NCBI RefSeq assembly: GCF_018320785.1
Contig: NC_054867.1
Location: 35,653,855-35,717,854 of the forward strand
Length of the DNA: 64,000 nt
Reading direction: 5' to 3'
Origin: Cheilinus undulatus
Taxonomy: Eukaryota > Chordata > Actinopteri > Labriformes > Labridae
A program made the position numbers and the translations under genes. This document shows, one piece after another, positions 10,790-21,079 of the stretch (within the stretch, counting starts at the first letter, position 1; each line of letters starts with the position of its first letter). The notes beneath the pieces were generated by a model. That model saw only the letters and a list, made by a program, of their open reading frames with translations. It was not told the DNA's origin and searched no databases.

Positions 10790-11140
10790 CTAACACTGCG
10801 GTCTAATGTATAATAAAACGTCATTTACTTTCAGCAGCAGTTTAGTGTAAGGTGTAGCAGGTATACCCATGTATTTATCAGTCTCCAGAGAGTATACCCA
10901 CCTCTTTATCCCCTCTAATAGGATGGCAAAGGCAACAAAATAGTGATCTAAGTATACTAGTGGACTGCTTTGTAATGCATTACCCCCTAACTGATATGAA
11001 ATAATGATTGGTTGTCTGCAGCCTACAGCCTGAGGGGCAGTGGTGATGGTAAAATCTTCTCTGCTTTGGCTGTTAATTTCATAATGATCCTCACTCCCTG
11101 AAACAGCAGAATTTAAGCTTATAAAGCTTATTTTAAGCAA
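10790..11140 (-). pseudogene. Probable decayed L1-type LINE reverse transcriptase fragment
   Basis: The - strand frame of 116 codons ends with LLEGIKRW, then TKLLLKVNDVLLYI. This lines up with the family pattern in which an I-x-G-I segment is followed by L-Y-A-D-D-V-L-L-Y, the reverse transcriptase active-site block. Here the Y-A-D-D box reads K-V-N-D, so one catalytic Asp and the Tyr are lost. Upstream, FTIT..GCRQ and SSPLVYLDHYFVAFAILLEG resemble the decayed R-Q-G-C-P-L-S-P-L-L-F block. Stops follow directly after RPQC. The alignment is by eye, so a chance resemblance is possible. Confidence 0.35.
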
Positions 11141-11269
11141 ACCAAATATGAAATATGTTCAAACATGTCTTTGTTTATAACATAGGGTGGTTATCCTCTG
11201 CTGGGTGTGCAGGATATATGAGGGTAAACCCACTTCTCCACTGATTGTTTGAGCTAACAGGTTTGATGT

Positions 11270-11580
11270 TAAGTGAGGCCTGCATGAAGAAAGCCAGCTT
11301 TCGAAGCTGAGGTTCAGAAAAATAAAAACACGAATCTGTAACCTCCGGCTGAAAAAAAGCTGTAGTTCCTCAAGTGGCCACTAGGAGGTGGCTTTAAAAG
11401 CAAGTCAGCCCCCATAGAACCTCATGGAAAAATAAACAACTTGGCAGAAAGATACATGTTTCCAGCCTTGCACAAAACAAAAGAATATATATATAAAGTA
11501 AAAAAGTTTCTGTGTAGGGGCTATCTTTATACAAGGTTTACTTTTTAAAAGATTATCAGGTCCAAAGTTGAGAGGAATCT
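11270..11580. repeat. Dispersed repeat, family not named
   Basis: The block CAAGTGGCCACTAGGAGGTG, followed by GGCTTTAAAAGCAAGTCAGC, CCCCATAGAACCTCATG and an ACATGTTTCCAGCCT part, matches my memory of a very common percomorph interspersed sequence that ends in a long AT-rich part. There is no coding content. The boundaries are approximate. Confidence 0.5.
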
Positions 11581-11687
11581 GACTGCAGACCATAGCTCTC
11601 AATTTCCTCTCTCACAGACCGCTACTGTTAGACACCGCACCTGTCAGAATGGATATACAAGCTAAAACTTTCAAAATAAAATCAGAT

Positions 11688-11868
11688 TGGGGTGCAAGTG
11701 GCCTAGTGGTTCAAGGCATGCCCCATGTATGCGGTCAGCCAGCATTTGAATTCGGCCTGTGGCATTTTTCCGCATGTCTCTCCCCAGTTTTCTCATCCCT
11801 GTTTCTGATTCTGTCCACTGTCCTCCTCTGTCAATAAAGGCGTAAAAAAGCCAAAAATATATCTTAAA
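11688..11868 (+). mobile_element. tRNA-derived SINE with target-site duplication
   Basis: The 5' part has a Pol III A-box-like GTGGCCTAGTGGTTC and, about 40 bp later, a decayed B box (CATTTGAATTC in place of GGTTCGAATCC). It then continues with GCATGTCTCTCCCCAG, a pyrimidine-rich body and TCAATAAAGGCGTAAAAAAG at the tail. The words AAATCAGAT precede (11679-11687) and follow (11870-11878) the element, a target duplication of about 9-10 bp expected from LINE-driven insertion. SINEs are copied from RNA by a partner LINE enzyme. This copy is inserted in the + orientation. Confidence 0.85.
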
Positions 11869-11878
11869 AAAATCAGAT

Positions 11879-13033
11879 CAAACTATAGGCTGGGTTTGGG
11901 TAAGGGTTAAGGTAAGGGTTAGGATACTGAAAGTTAAAAGTTACAAATCTGACCTGCAAAATGTTTGACAGAGCCAAATAAACTAAAATATGTTAGCTTT
12001 AGATAAAGCTCACAAAGCTATGAAAAGAAAATAATGTCTTTATTATCATTGTAAGCTCAGCAAACAACAAAATTATGATTGCAATCAAATGTGGTGTAAA
12101 GATGACACTGAGAACATGGGAAAATTGGCTAAAGAGAATTGTAGTCAAAAACATAATAAAGAGGTAATAAAAACATACGAGAACCTAAGCTCAAATAAGG
12201 ATGAAAATCTGGATATTGCACACTAAATATTAATATTGAACACTTCTGAGTGACGGATGTCTAGCGAACCATCGCTCACATAACTACTTCTAAAACTAGT
12301 TTATACATATTTCACCACCCTGGTCAGAGCTTATTCTCTGTTTTATTTGTCAAATGTTGCGTCATCTGTAATATTTGAAATAATGTGATTATTTCATGAA
12401 TGTAACTGCCAGAGTTTGTTTTTGAATGAAGCTGAATTTAAAAAAAAAAATCTAAAATTGGAAATAAATGTACCAACAAATTATGGTATTTCTGCTCTGA
12501 CAGAGACAGTGCCTTACAATAACCGTTTGAGAGAAGGGGGTCCTGACTGCAGCCAGACTGTTTTATCAAAGTTTGACAAAAATGACTTTTGGGTACCTTT
12601 CACTGTTATTTGAGTGCTGTATTATCTGGAGGTCAATGCTAACTCAAATCACTGGTCTGATTTGTAGTGTTTTTATGTTTCATGTTTCATGTTTGTAACT
12701 GTGAATGTGCTGCTGTTTATCTTGAACAGGACACTCTTGTAAGTGAGACTCATAATCTCAAGGAGGCATTCCTGTTTAAATAAATCTATACACGTAGTTC
12801 AAATGTGGGGACTTTCAGGCTCACAAAAGTAAAATGGCAATGTCAAACCTCATCTTATTACAGTTTGAAAGTGTAGCCAGCAAGTTCCTGTTATTACCTG
12901 TGCATTTTTTATGAATATGGATGAATACTTAAGAGTACTTTGATTTTTTTTAATAAGGCATTGGTGCTACATTTCAAGTAATCCGTTAGTTTGTCACTGA
13001 AAAGTGTGATGTTTCCCTTTTCTTTTTGTCACC
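11879..13033. other. Noncoding DNA, nothing coding recognised
   Basis: A short telomere-like stretch (GGGTAAGGGTTAAGGTAAGG) lies at about 11899-11925. The rest is AT-rich with no coding or repeat pattern recognised. Confidence 0.45.
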
Positions 13034-13085
13034 AATAAATAAATAAATAAATAAATTAGTTTAATAATAAAAATAAATAAATGAT
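13034..13085. repeat. (AAAT)n microsatellite
   Basis: About five clean AAAT tetramers are followed by an imperfect AATAATAAAAATAAAT tail. Confidence 0.85.
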
Positions 13086-13869
13086 TCCCCAAAGCATTTG
13101 CCCCATTCTGTCTCTCTCGGACTTTTGACTGGCACTTGATATAGCTGCAGGCTGATCCAGCAAGTGAGAGGACAGCATCTTTGTGAAAATATCCACATTT
13201 TTAGACAAAACAGACAGGACCGACATCAACCTAAGACGGAGGTGTCAGATGAACTTGCCGTATTGTTTTTATTTAAACAGATCCACCTAACACTGTATGT
13301 TTTTTCCCTCAATATTCAATAAAGTATAACAAAAAAAGACCCATTTGATAGCAGAGATCTGGGGTCACTTAAATAAAAGTTACTCATCACTGGCTGTAAT
13401 GGTTTTCTCTTAAAAGCATGTGTTTGTGTTGTTGTGCTTACCGAGGAACAAAAACTCAAACATCATTAGCTCATTGGTGAAATATTGTACTTGTTAAACA
13501 ATCCTTGATGCTGTTATGTCACAGACCTTCTGACAGGCACCGTAATTGTTTCCCCTCCTCGTGCCTCCTGAGGGTCCTATAAACCACATTAGCCACTCTA
13601 GCTGGGCAGATCATTGGGATTTCTGTGAGGGGCCTCCTGCTCCGCCAAAGCAGCCACCTCCAGGATTTGACACAGCTGTAAATATTCAAATATGATGATT
13701 TCATTGTGAAGTGCCCTCCCTGCATGAAATCAGTGAATATTGGAGTCAGTATTTGTTTTTGCTTTATTTCTGACCAATTTCAAACACAGCACATGTTGTT
13801 ATTTTATGTCTTTGTGTTCTAGAGATCCACAATCATGGCATGATTGAGCGTGCTTTTTTTTGTACTGTG
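13086..13869. other. Noncoding DNA, nothing recognised
   Basis: No coding pattern or repeat was recognised. Confidence 0.4.
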
Positions 13870-14760
13870 TCTCTTTGAAAAGCCAGCTCAGTTCCTTATT
13901 CAGCAACCTGTTCAGACTGTGATTGACTTTTCCCCCGGCGCCCCTCCAGCAGATGAAGGAACAGAGCTTAAACCTGTTACTGTCAGCTTCTCACCTGGAT
14001 CATAAGAGCTCCTGCTCGGAGCATGCAAACCAATATCTTCCCATTCTGTGCTCAGCCGCCCAGGATTCACAGCAGTAGCTTTACACAAAGAGCAGGGCCG
14101 AGCGCGCTCTGTGTTATCTTATTGAGTTACCTGTAGCTAAGCTCTGAGCGAGCACACACAATGGCAGACAGTTAATGACAGCACAGGGCCTAACCCCTTG
14201 TCCCCGGCCTTTCCCTGAGCCTCATTTCCGCGCGGCGGCTGCCATTTCACAGCTGTTAGCCACAGACTCTCTTTGTCATGATTAGGGACAAATTAATAGA
14301 TGCCTCCTGGTAATCAGCTTTCATTAGGGCTGTCAAACCGTCAGTGGCGTTCGCTGGGTGCACTGGACAGGGGATGATCACCTCCTGGTTGAGAGACACT
14401 GCAGCTGGCTGAGTGCCGCTGTGCTGCTGCCTCTCAGCCGCTGTATTTGTGTGCCGCTTGGTGTAGCTAAAGTGTGGGTAACCAGTGCATTAGCACGCTC
14501 CTTCGTGGCACAAGTGCTTGTAGTTGGTGCATTAACAGTGCTCCGTGTGGAGCTGCAAGATGGAGGTCATCGTGGGAATGACATAAAGAGTAGTCTTTCT
14601 GCTGGGTGTAATTGGCCCCAGCATGCTGAAAATGGACTGTGAAATGTAAGGGGGGGTCAAATAATTGATTTTCCCCCGAATGCAGAATCCAGGGCAGGGC
14701 TGTTTAGTGAGTAATTTACAAGAGCAGTTCAGCTCAGACTGACTGGCATATCTGTTGAAA
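13870..14760. promoter_or_regulatory. Candidate conserved noncoding block
   Basis: This is complex sequence without repeats. It includes an octamer-like ATGCAAAC (about 14023), several homeodomain cores (GACAAATTAATAG, TTCATTAGGG, AGTTAATGACAG) and short CpG-rich words such as CGCGCGGCGGC near 14230. None of the frames codes convincingly. The look is that of a developmental enhancer cluster, but only comparison with other fish would show whether it is conserved. Confidence 0.35.
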
Positions 14761-14960
14761 GTTCCCAGGGGCACGGAGAGAGATAACACACACCTGAGAC
14801 CCCGGAGCAGACAGACAGCAGTCACTGCGAGAGCTCACAGGGCAGAGAGGATCCACATCAAACCCACCTCCACACAGCCATGTATGCAGACGGGGTACAA
14901 ACGTTCGTATACACACAGGCTCTGTGAAGATGATGGACACAGGCCTTTGTATGTAGAAAT

Positions 14961-15048
14961 AGACTCTCTCCTCTCGCTCTGTCCATCTCTCTTTCTCCCT
15001 CTCTGTCTCTCCTCCTCCTCCTCTCGTCCTCTCTCTCTGCTGCATTTC
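14961..15048. repeat. CT-rich low-complexity tract
   Basis: CTCTCT, TCTCC and CTCCTCCTCC runs produce open frames rich in Arg-Glu on one strand and Ser-Leu on the other. There is no coding signal. Confidence 0.7.
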
Positions 15049-15589
15049 TGGATTTGATGAAATAAACTCATCAGACTTCCAGCAAGTTTTGGCATTGTGC
15101 GAGAGAGCTGAAGTCATTTCAGTATGTAGATTTCAGACTTAAACCCATAACCGTGTTGCGTGGTGCATGACCACCCCCACCTGCTGGAGAGAGAAGGCTG
15201 GGGTGTGCATGATGGGATAGCGGTGTCTGTGAGACAGGATATAGCCGGGCCCTCTGAATGTGGAGTGATTTTTTTTCCCTCCACCACAGCCTTAGGGAAT
15301 TAAGACAATAGCCTTATGTCAGATAGCATAATCTAGTACAAAATAGCAGTGTGCCAAAATCAGCCCCAAATACATGTGTAAGCTAATTGAGAAGAAGCAG
15401 CTGCTTAGCCATCTGCATGTGTCAAATTGGTTTCATTTGTGATTTGTGGAAATTCTTGTTAAGTTAAAAAGATGAGTGACGATTGTCAAGATCCATTATC
15501 TGTGTTTTAGATTTATGGAGAGCACAATAATGAGCCATTGTTGTGTTGCAACAAGGAGTCATTGCTGTCTGAAAATGTACATGAGCCAC
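15049..15589. other. Noncoding DNA, nothing recognised
   Basis: Mixed-composition DNA with no recognised repeat or exon. Confidence 0.4.
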
Positions 15590-16030
15590 CTTGAGCTTTA
15601 TACATTGTGCTCATAACAACGAGGCATTTGTATGCTGCACACTCGCTGCTCTTCAATTTTCTTAAGCATCTTGGTAAATTGCACCAAACAATTTTCAAGA
15701 TCAATTCCAGCGTCGAAAAAACAATGCACACAAATCCCAATCTTCAACCCATATTGTGTTGGAGAGGGCCCCCGTGTTTGCATGAAGGTAATTACAGTGG
15801 GATTTGATGTTGTGCTGTGCCCAGAATTCTCCAGCTTTAGATCAGGCTCGGGGTGCTCCACCCCATTAATACTCCATATGGGGAACCCAGCTGTGATCAG
15901 AATTGGAAGAGCGGGAGGGGAAATCGATTTCATTTGCAGGATTATTGATGTAACCGAGATGCCGTTTGTATGAAACATAAAGTCTCATTTCAGAGGTTAT
16001 GGATGAAACTGGATCGAGGGGCTGCCTGTT
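15590..16030. promoter_or_regulatory. Candidate conserved noncoding block
   Basis: Overlapping open frames on both strands run through this block (for example 113 codons at 15632-15973 on + and 126 at 15598-15978 on -). Neither resembles a protein family, so the absence of stops reflects composition. Words such as GTTTGCATGAAGGTAATTAC and CCATTAATACTCCATATGG look like clustered transcription-factor sites. Conservation is untested. Confidence 0.3.
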
Positions 16031-16712
16031 TGTTTTATTCAATGAAACATTACAGAAACAGAGAAGTCAATACAAACACTGCTGTACAGTCCTCACCCGC
16101 ATTGCACCATAAGCTTTGGAATGACTTTTTCATTTTTACCTTTCTATACAAACTCCTGATGAAAACACACACAGAGTGCAGAACTTGGAGAAACAGTCAT
16201 TTATATGTGAAGAAATTAACAAAATAAAAGTGATTTACCACATTAAAGGAGGTTAAATAAAAGTCCAGCAGGGTTCAGAACATCTTGGTGAGATCTGACC
16301 TGGCGTTCTTCCTCGTCCACCTGTTCTTTGCATTTTTAGGAGGCTTTATAAGTCAGGCCGATGTGCTCTGGAGGTGATCGCCCATACATTAAAAACAGTA
16401 TCAGACCTTTCCCAGGGTTCAGATGGCTGAACAGCTGGATCTTTCAAGTGAATCCATCCTTCTTTTCTTCTACTTCTCCATCTTTTTTTTCCCATGCGTT
16501 GTAGTTCCCACACATGTAACAGCAGCATTATGGAATAAAGGCAGGCCAGGTGTTTTATTTAAGTTTACAGCTTAACCAGTGATGACACAAGACAAGGTAA
16601 AGCCTTCTATAAAGTATTTCCTCATATCTTTGTTTTTTGAGCTCCTCTGAGGAGTTTTAGCTGCTTATCTACACCAGGGCCGATGGCATATAAGGCTTTA
16701 TTCAGTGTTGGT
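16031..16712. other. Noncoding DNA, nothing recognised
   Basis: No exon or repeat pattern was recognised. Confidence 0.4.
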
Positions 16713-17050
16713 GACATTTGCAACTAACCTCAAATAAACAGGTAAATACTCTCACACATATTTTTCCTTTTGTTCTTGTTATAAAGTGGACACAGATATT
16801 TTCAAAATAAAACCAGGAGTTTCATGGTAACTTTTTATGGCAGTTTTACATTAGCTGTGCACGTAAGAGAAGGAGGTTAAAAATGACTGGAGTTGACATT
16901 TTTTCAGGTGAACCACCTGAAACTGGAAGCACTACCTGACATTTGCAACTAATTCTAAATAAACAGGTAGACACTTACTGTTCCTTTTGTTCTTGTTAGA
17001 AAGTGGACACATATTTTTAAAAAATGAAATCAAGAGTTTTAAGTTAAAAT
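16713..17050. repeat. Tandem duplication, period about 225 bp
   Basis: The block starting GACATTTGCAACTAA at 16713 recurs at 16938. Both copies continue with AAATAAACAGGTA, then TTCCTTTTGTTCTTGTTA, AAAGTGGACACA and a final GAGTTT. The two copies differ by scattered substitutions and an ~10-bp length change. The sequence between the matching blocks (about 16831-16937) belongs to the unit but has no third copy to compare. Confidence 0.75.
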
Positions 17051-18481
17051 ACATTTGTAGCAGTTGACATGGGAAGTGTATAACTACGGATCTCTAAACC
17101 ATTTCCCTTTCTCTGAGTGTCAAATGGATGATACATTTTTGCTAAAATCTGTTTTCATTGCTTCATTTTGGAGTAAAAGCCCCATGATAACTGTTGCGCC
17201 ACCCTGACATTCAAGAACCTGCAAATTCAGGGTCAAAAGTTTTTCAATGATCTTACTAACTTTAAAGTGATACATTCTGATGTTTGTTTATTTCAAAGAT
17301 TTCAACTATAAAATCATTCCGAAGTGGTGTAATTTGAATTTCTCACAATTAAAATGCAGTTTATAACAGTGTCAATAATCTGTTCATTACTGGGACGGTC
17401 GCACCACCTTACATTTGAATTTAATTATACAATTCAATTATAGTGAAAATGTATTCAAACACAGTAGGTTCAGGAAATAATCAATTCGGACACAAAAATA
17501 TGCATGTCATGTCATTGATCTATACTGCCTCTCTGTGACCTAAAAAAGCTCAACATTGTTCATTTCAGTACAGTATCATTAAATGTTTAAAACTGTTGCA
17601 CCCTGGCTAGGTGTCTGATCGTGTGATTTACCTCTACTGCAGAAACATTGTTGTCCTTTATTCATATTTTTTCACATATGTTTGACTGTTAAAGGAAGCA
17701 AGATTTGATTATCTGTTAAATTAAACACAACTTGCACAAACACAGCAAAAAATCAACAAAGAGTTTTGTCCACTGCTTTATATAGGGGATATTCAGAGAT
17801 TGCAGTTGCTCTCAAACACATTGTGGCAGTAGCCACAAAGAAATATGCATAAAAACATGAGTAAAATATGAGTAATCATCAGTACATCAAGCCCAGAATA
17901 TTGAAGAAATAAATATGATAAACAAGGTGCGGAGTTAAGGACATGAAGCAATAGTAGCACAGTAAACAAAAGTTTCTTACATGAGCTTTAAATGAATTCT
18001 AATAATAAATTCTTACAATGTTGTTGCATCGTAGCCTCAAGCTCTCTCTGTCTGGTTTTTTAAAGTTCACATGAAGTTCCCTCATCAAAGCCAGCTTTCA
18101 CCAGCGCTCCTGGTCGTTAGATTAAGTGATGGAGGCGGCGCTCTGTCCTTGTTGGGAGCAGATGTTCAGATGTTCTGGTGTCAGTGATGGGCAGTGTAAA
18201 AGCTGGCTTACACATGTCACCATATTGTTAAAACCGGAGAGGAAGTTATGTCATTTAGGCCAGCTGGCTTTAATATGTGTGAAAATATAGAGCAGGGGGT
18301 GGAGTCCAAAATCTCATTTGGCTGAGCTTGCCCAACAGTTTTTCAAAATCTTTTTTAAAGCTTTGGCCTTGGAGTGTGGAGAGTTTGACTTCCAGCAGAG
18401 TTTAACAACTTTTTAAAGTTTGTGTTTAAAGCTACTGTGGGGAGTTTTTCACTGGTTATGAAACAGACTGAAATTTACACT
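17051..18481. other. Noncoding DNA, nothing coding recognised
   Basis: AT-rich sequence with no recognised exon or element family. Confidence 0.4.
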
Positions 18482-19545
18482 GAAGTATGGTGGCCTGTAA
18501 GTGCAATACAAAACTACAAAGTCTGAAACACTTTAACAAAACTTGAAAATCATATATCAAAACATATTTACATGTCATAAAACAACTTTACATTAGCTAA
18601 ACTCTCTAAAAACAACAAAACCAGATCACATTTTACAATTTTTCTGACACAGTCTAAAACAAAATTACAAAGTCTGAAACACTTCTGCAAAACTTTAAAC
18701 AAATGTACATTAACCAAATCATTTTTACATTTCATGGTACAATTTATATTTGCAGTACAGTTTTATGAATGATTTAACATCTTACAAATTAAATTAAAAG
18801 GTCTGATGCAAAATCAAAAAGTCTGAAACTCTTTTTACCAAACTTGAAACATATTTACAAAGCTAGATAAAAGATTCAGAATTACAGAGTCTGAAACCGT
18901 TTTACAAAACTTGAAAAAAAAGTACAAAGTCAGATACAAGATTCAAAATTACAAAGTCTGAAAACTATTTTATAAAACTTGGGGAAAAAAAAGAAAATCA
19001 GTCCGATACAAAATTACAAAGTCCGAAACACTTTCACAAAGCATTAATAGAATGGACAAAGGTCCATACAAATTCAAAAGTCTGAAAAACTTTCGCAAAA
19101 CTTGAAACAAATTTTCAAAGTCTGATACAAAATAACAAAGTCTGAAAACACAAAATGTGGTCACTTCCTTCATTTAGTACATTCCCTTTCAGTAAGATGT
19201 TCTGTACATTTATGTCAGAGAGTGTAAAAGTGTTCTACAACAAATACATTTGTCTCAGTTCATCTTAAGGTGTTTTTAATTTTTGTTTTGTTAAATATAA
19301 ATTTCATATGTAGTTTCATGAATTTCAAATTTCTCTCAGGAAATGTAAAAACAATTGTAATGTCTGTAATTTGTATTGGATTTTTTTGTAAATTTGTTTT
19401 GATAAATGCAAATTTGTTTAGTCACTTGTAAAACTACTTTGCTAATGTAAAGTTTTTTTTATTAAATATATAAAAATGTTTTCTTTCAAGCTTTGTAAAA
19501 GTGTTTCAGAATTTGTCCTTTTGCACTCTCAGGCCACACTGCTTC
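18482..19545. mobile_element. Nonautonomous element with long inverted ends built from short tandem units
   Basis: The left end reads GAAGTATGGTGGCCTGTAAG, then TGCAATACAAA, then AGTCTGAAACACTTT. The right end, read on the - strand, gives GGAAGCAGTGTGGCCTGAGA, then GTGCAAAAGGACAAA, then TCTGAAACACTTT. The ends are therefore inverted copies of about 50 bp. The left two thirds consist of degenerate units of about 60 bp with the pattern TTACAAAGTCTGAAACAC..TTTNACAAAACTTGAAAC, repeated roughly eight times to 19160. The right third carries the complementary words (AAGTGTTTCAGA, TTTGTAAA). No protein is encoded and no target duplication was found. The superfamily is unassigned. Confidence 0.6.
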
Positions 19546-19757
19546 CATATGACCTCCAAAATCAAATCAGACCTTTCAGAATAAGAATAATTTTTTTTAT
19601 ATGGTTTATTTTAATTTCTGAAAAAGCTGTGTGTGTGTGTGGGGAGGGGGGTCACATAAAGTGGTTGAAGCACAGTTTCCTAACCAGTGTTTATTAGATA
19701 TTTACATGGCCAAGCTTCCTGGTGAGCAATATATTTGAGTGTAAAAGAAAAGGCAGG

Positions 19758-19784
19758 GAGAGATTTTTTTTTTTTTTTTTTTTT
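19758..19784. repeat. Poly(T) run
   Basis: An uninterrupted T run of more than 20 follows GGGAGAGA. It could be the tail of a retroposed element on the - strand or simple sequence. Confidence 0.8.
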
Positions 19785-19916
19785 GTTAGCAAGTAGTTTA
19801 ACACGACGCCAAGATTTATAGAAACATGAAGCTCATTACAAAAGCTTTTAACATGCTCACATAACGGGACAGTTTACATAGCATTCTCATGATTGCAACT
19901 CTCATTTTATGTCAGT

Positions 19917-20719
19917 TTAACCCTTCATAGGGCACTCATTAAAATACTCTAAAATTCAAATTTAAGACCAGGAATTATATTGGTAGACATCCCATGATTT
20001 CTTACTTTTGAAGCTTATATATACTGTATATATTTTACATTATTATGGTGAAAATCAAGGTCAGTGAGGTGACCATATATAGTTCCTTGTCCATATATTG
20101 TTAAAAAGAAGTGTCCATAGAGTGTATGAATATAAAAATGCTATTTATGGAAAAATAAACACATAGAGAGTGAAATGAGCATTTACTTACTTTTTTTATA
20201 CAAACCCATGGCTACATCTAACTACACTTCAGAGTACTATTATCTTATAATGTGCTATTCTTCAAGAAAATACCCATAGTATGATTGCTAGATGAGTTGA
20301 TCATATGTCTTAATATAGGTACCACATGTCCACATATGGTTCCTCCATTTTTTACATTAACATTACACAAACTGCTAGAAATCCTATGCAAACAAAACCT
20401 ATCATGACATTCAGCACTACTTTTCACCCGTATATTGTGTGAGTTTCATCAACTCACCATGGTAAGTTAGGATGTCAGGGTCATTTATTTGGGACCAAAA
20501 GAGATGAAAAACAGCATTTTGCGAGTTCTGGAGGAAACAGGAAGTTGGACACATTCACTGTCACTGCTGATTGGTCAGTTACTGTGATGTCGCTTTCTAT
20601 TCTGTTGACTGATCTCCACTGATTGGCTGAGAAAAATCTTTCTGGTTTCCCTGTATTACAGAGAGTTCGGGGGTGGCCACAAAGTGACCATATATGGTTC
20701 CTTGCCCCATAAAGGCTGA
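19917..20719. mobile_element. Possible piggyBac-like nonautonomous element
   Basis: TTAA at 19917 is followed by CCCTTCATAGGGCA. At the other edge the + strand reads TGCCCCATAAAGG then CTGA, which is the inverse of the left end with two substitutions and a damaged TTAA. The GGTGACCATATATAGTTCC block near 20068 recurs as AGTGACCATATATGGTTCC near 20687, and a related GTCCACATATGGTTCC lies near 20328. TTAA targets and CCC..GGG ends are typical of piggyBac elements. No transposase is present. The short inverted match makes this tentative. Confidence 0.4.
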
Positions 20720-21079
20720 AGATGGCAACCCCAATAACTTAAACTCTGTGGGAAATTGTGTCTAGTCTAGTCTTATCCAGTGGTTTTGTGCTTTTTGCAG
20801 TAAGTTAGCCTTTATCTTAATCACCTAAATACTGCAAACAAGGTCAAACCTCTGTGCTTTACAGGTATGAGATATTGGTTTTTAATAAATGAGGACACTC
20901 GTGGTTTTCTCTTCAATCCAACCCATGCAGTTTTTGTTTTGAGTGACAATAATTACAGCTTTAACAGTCCACAAATGGCCTTGTAGCACATGATAAAGGA
21001 AATTGCAGAATTCCATCATAGAGCATTTGTATTTTGACAGGGAGAAAGCTGAGACAAGTGGAGAAAGAAAAAAAAAAGG
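20720..21079. other. Noncoding DNA, nothing recognised
   Basis: No exon or repeat pattern was recognised. Confidence 0.4.

Noticed and set aside
11688..11760. tRNA gene suggested by A- and B-box-like words
   Set aside because: There is no cloverleaf, the B box is degraded, and the sequence continues into a SINE body with a target duplication.
14734..15117. 127-codon - strand frame rich in Arg and Glu
   Set aside because: The composition comes from the CT-rich tract. There is no start or splice support and no domain.
15598..15978. Overlapping 113- and 126-codon frames on opposite strands
   Set aside because: Both strands being open without family resemblance points to stop-poor composition, not genes.
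18482..19200. CRISPR-like array of regularly spaced units
   Set aside because: The units are degenerate and contiguous with no unique spacers. The host is a vertebrate, and the ends are inverted like a transposable element.
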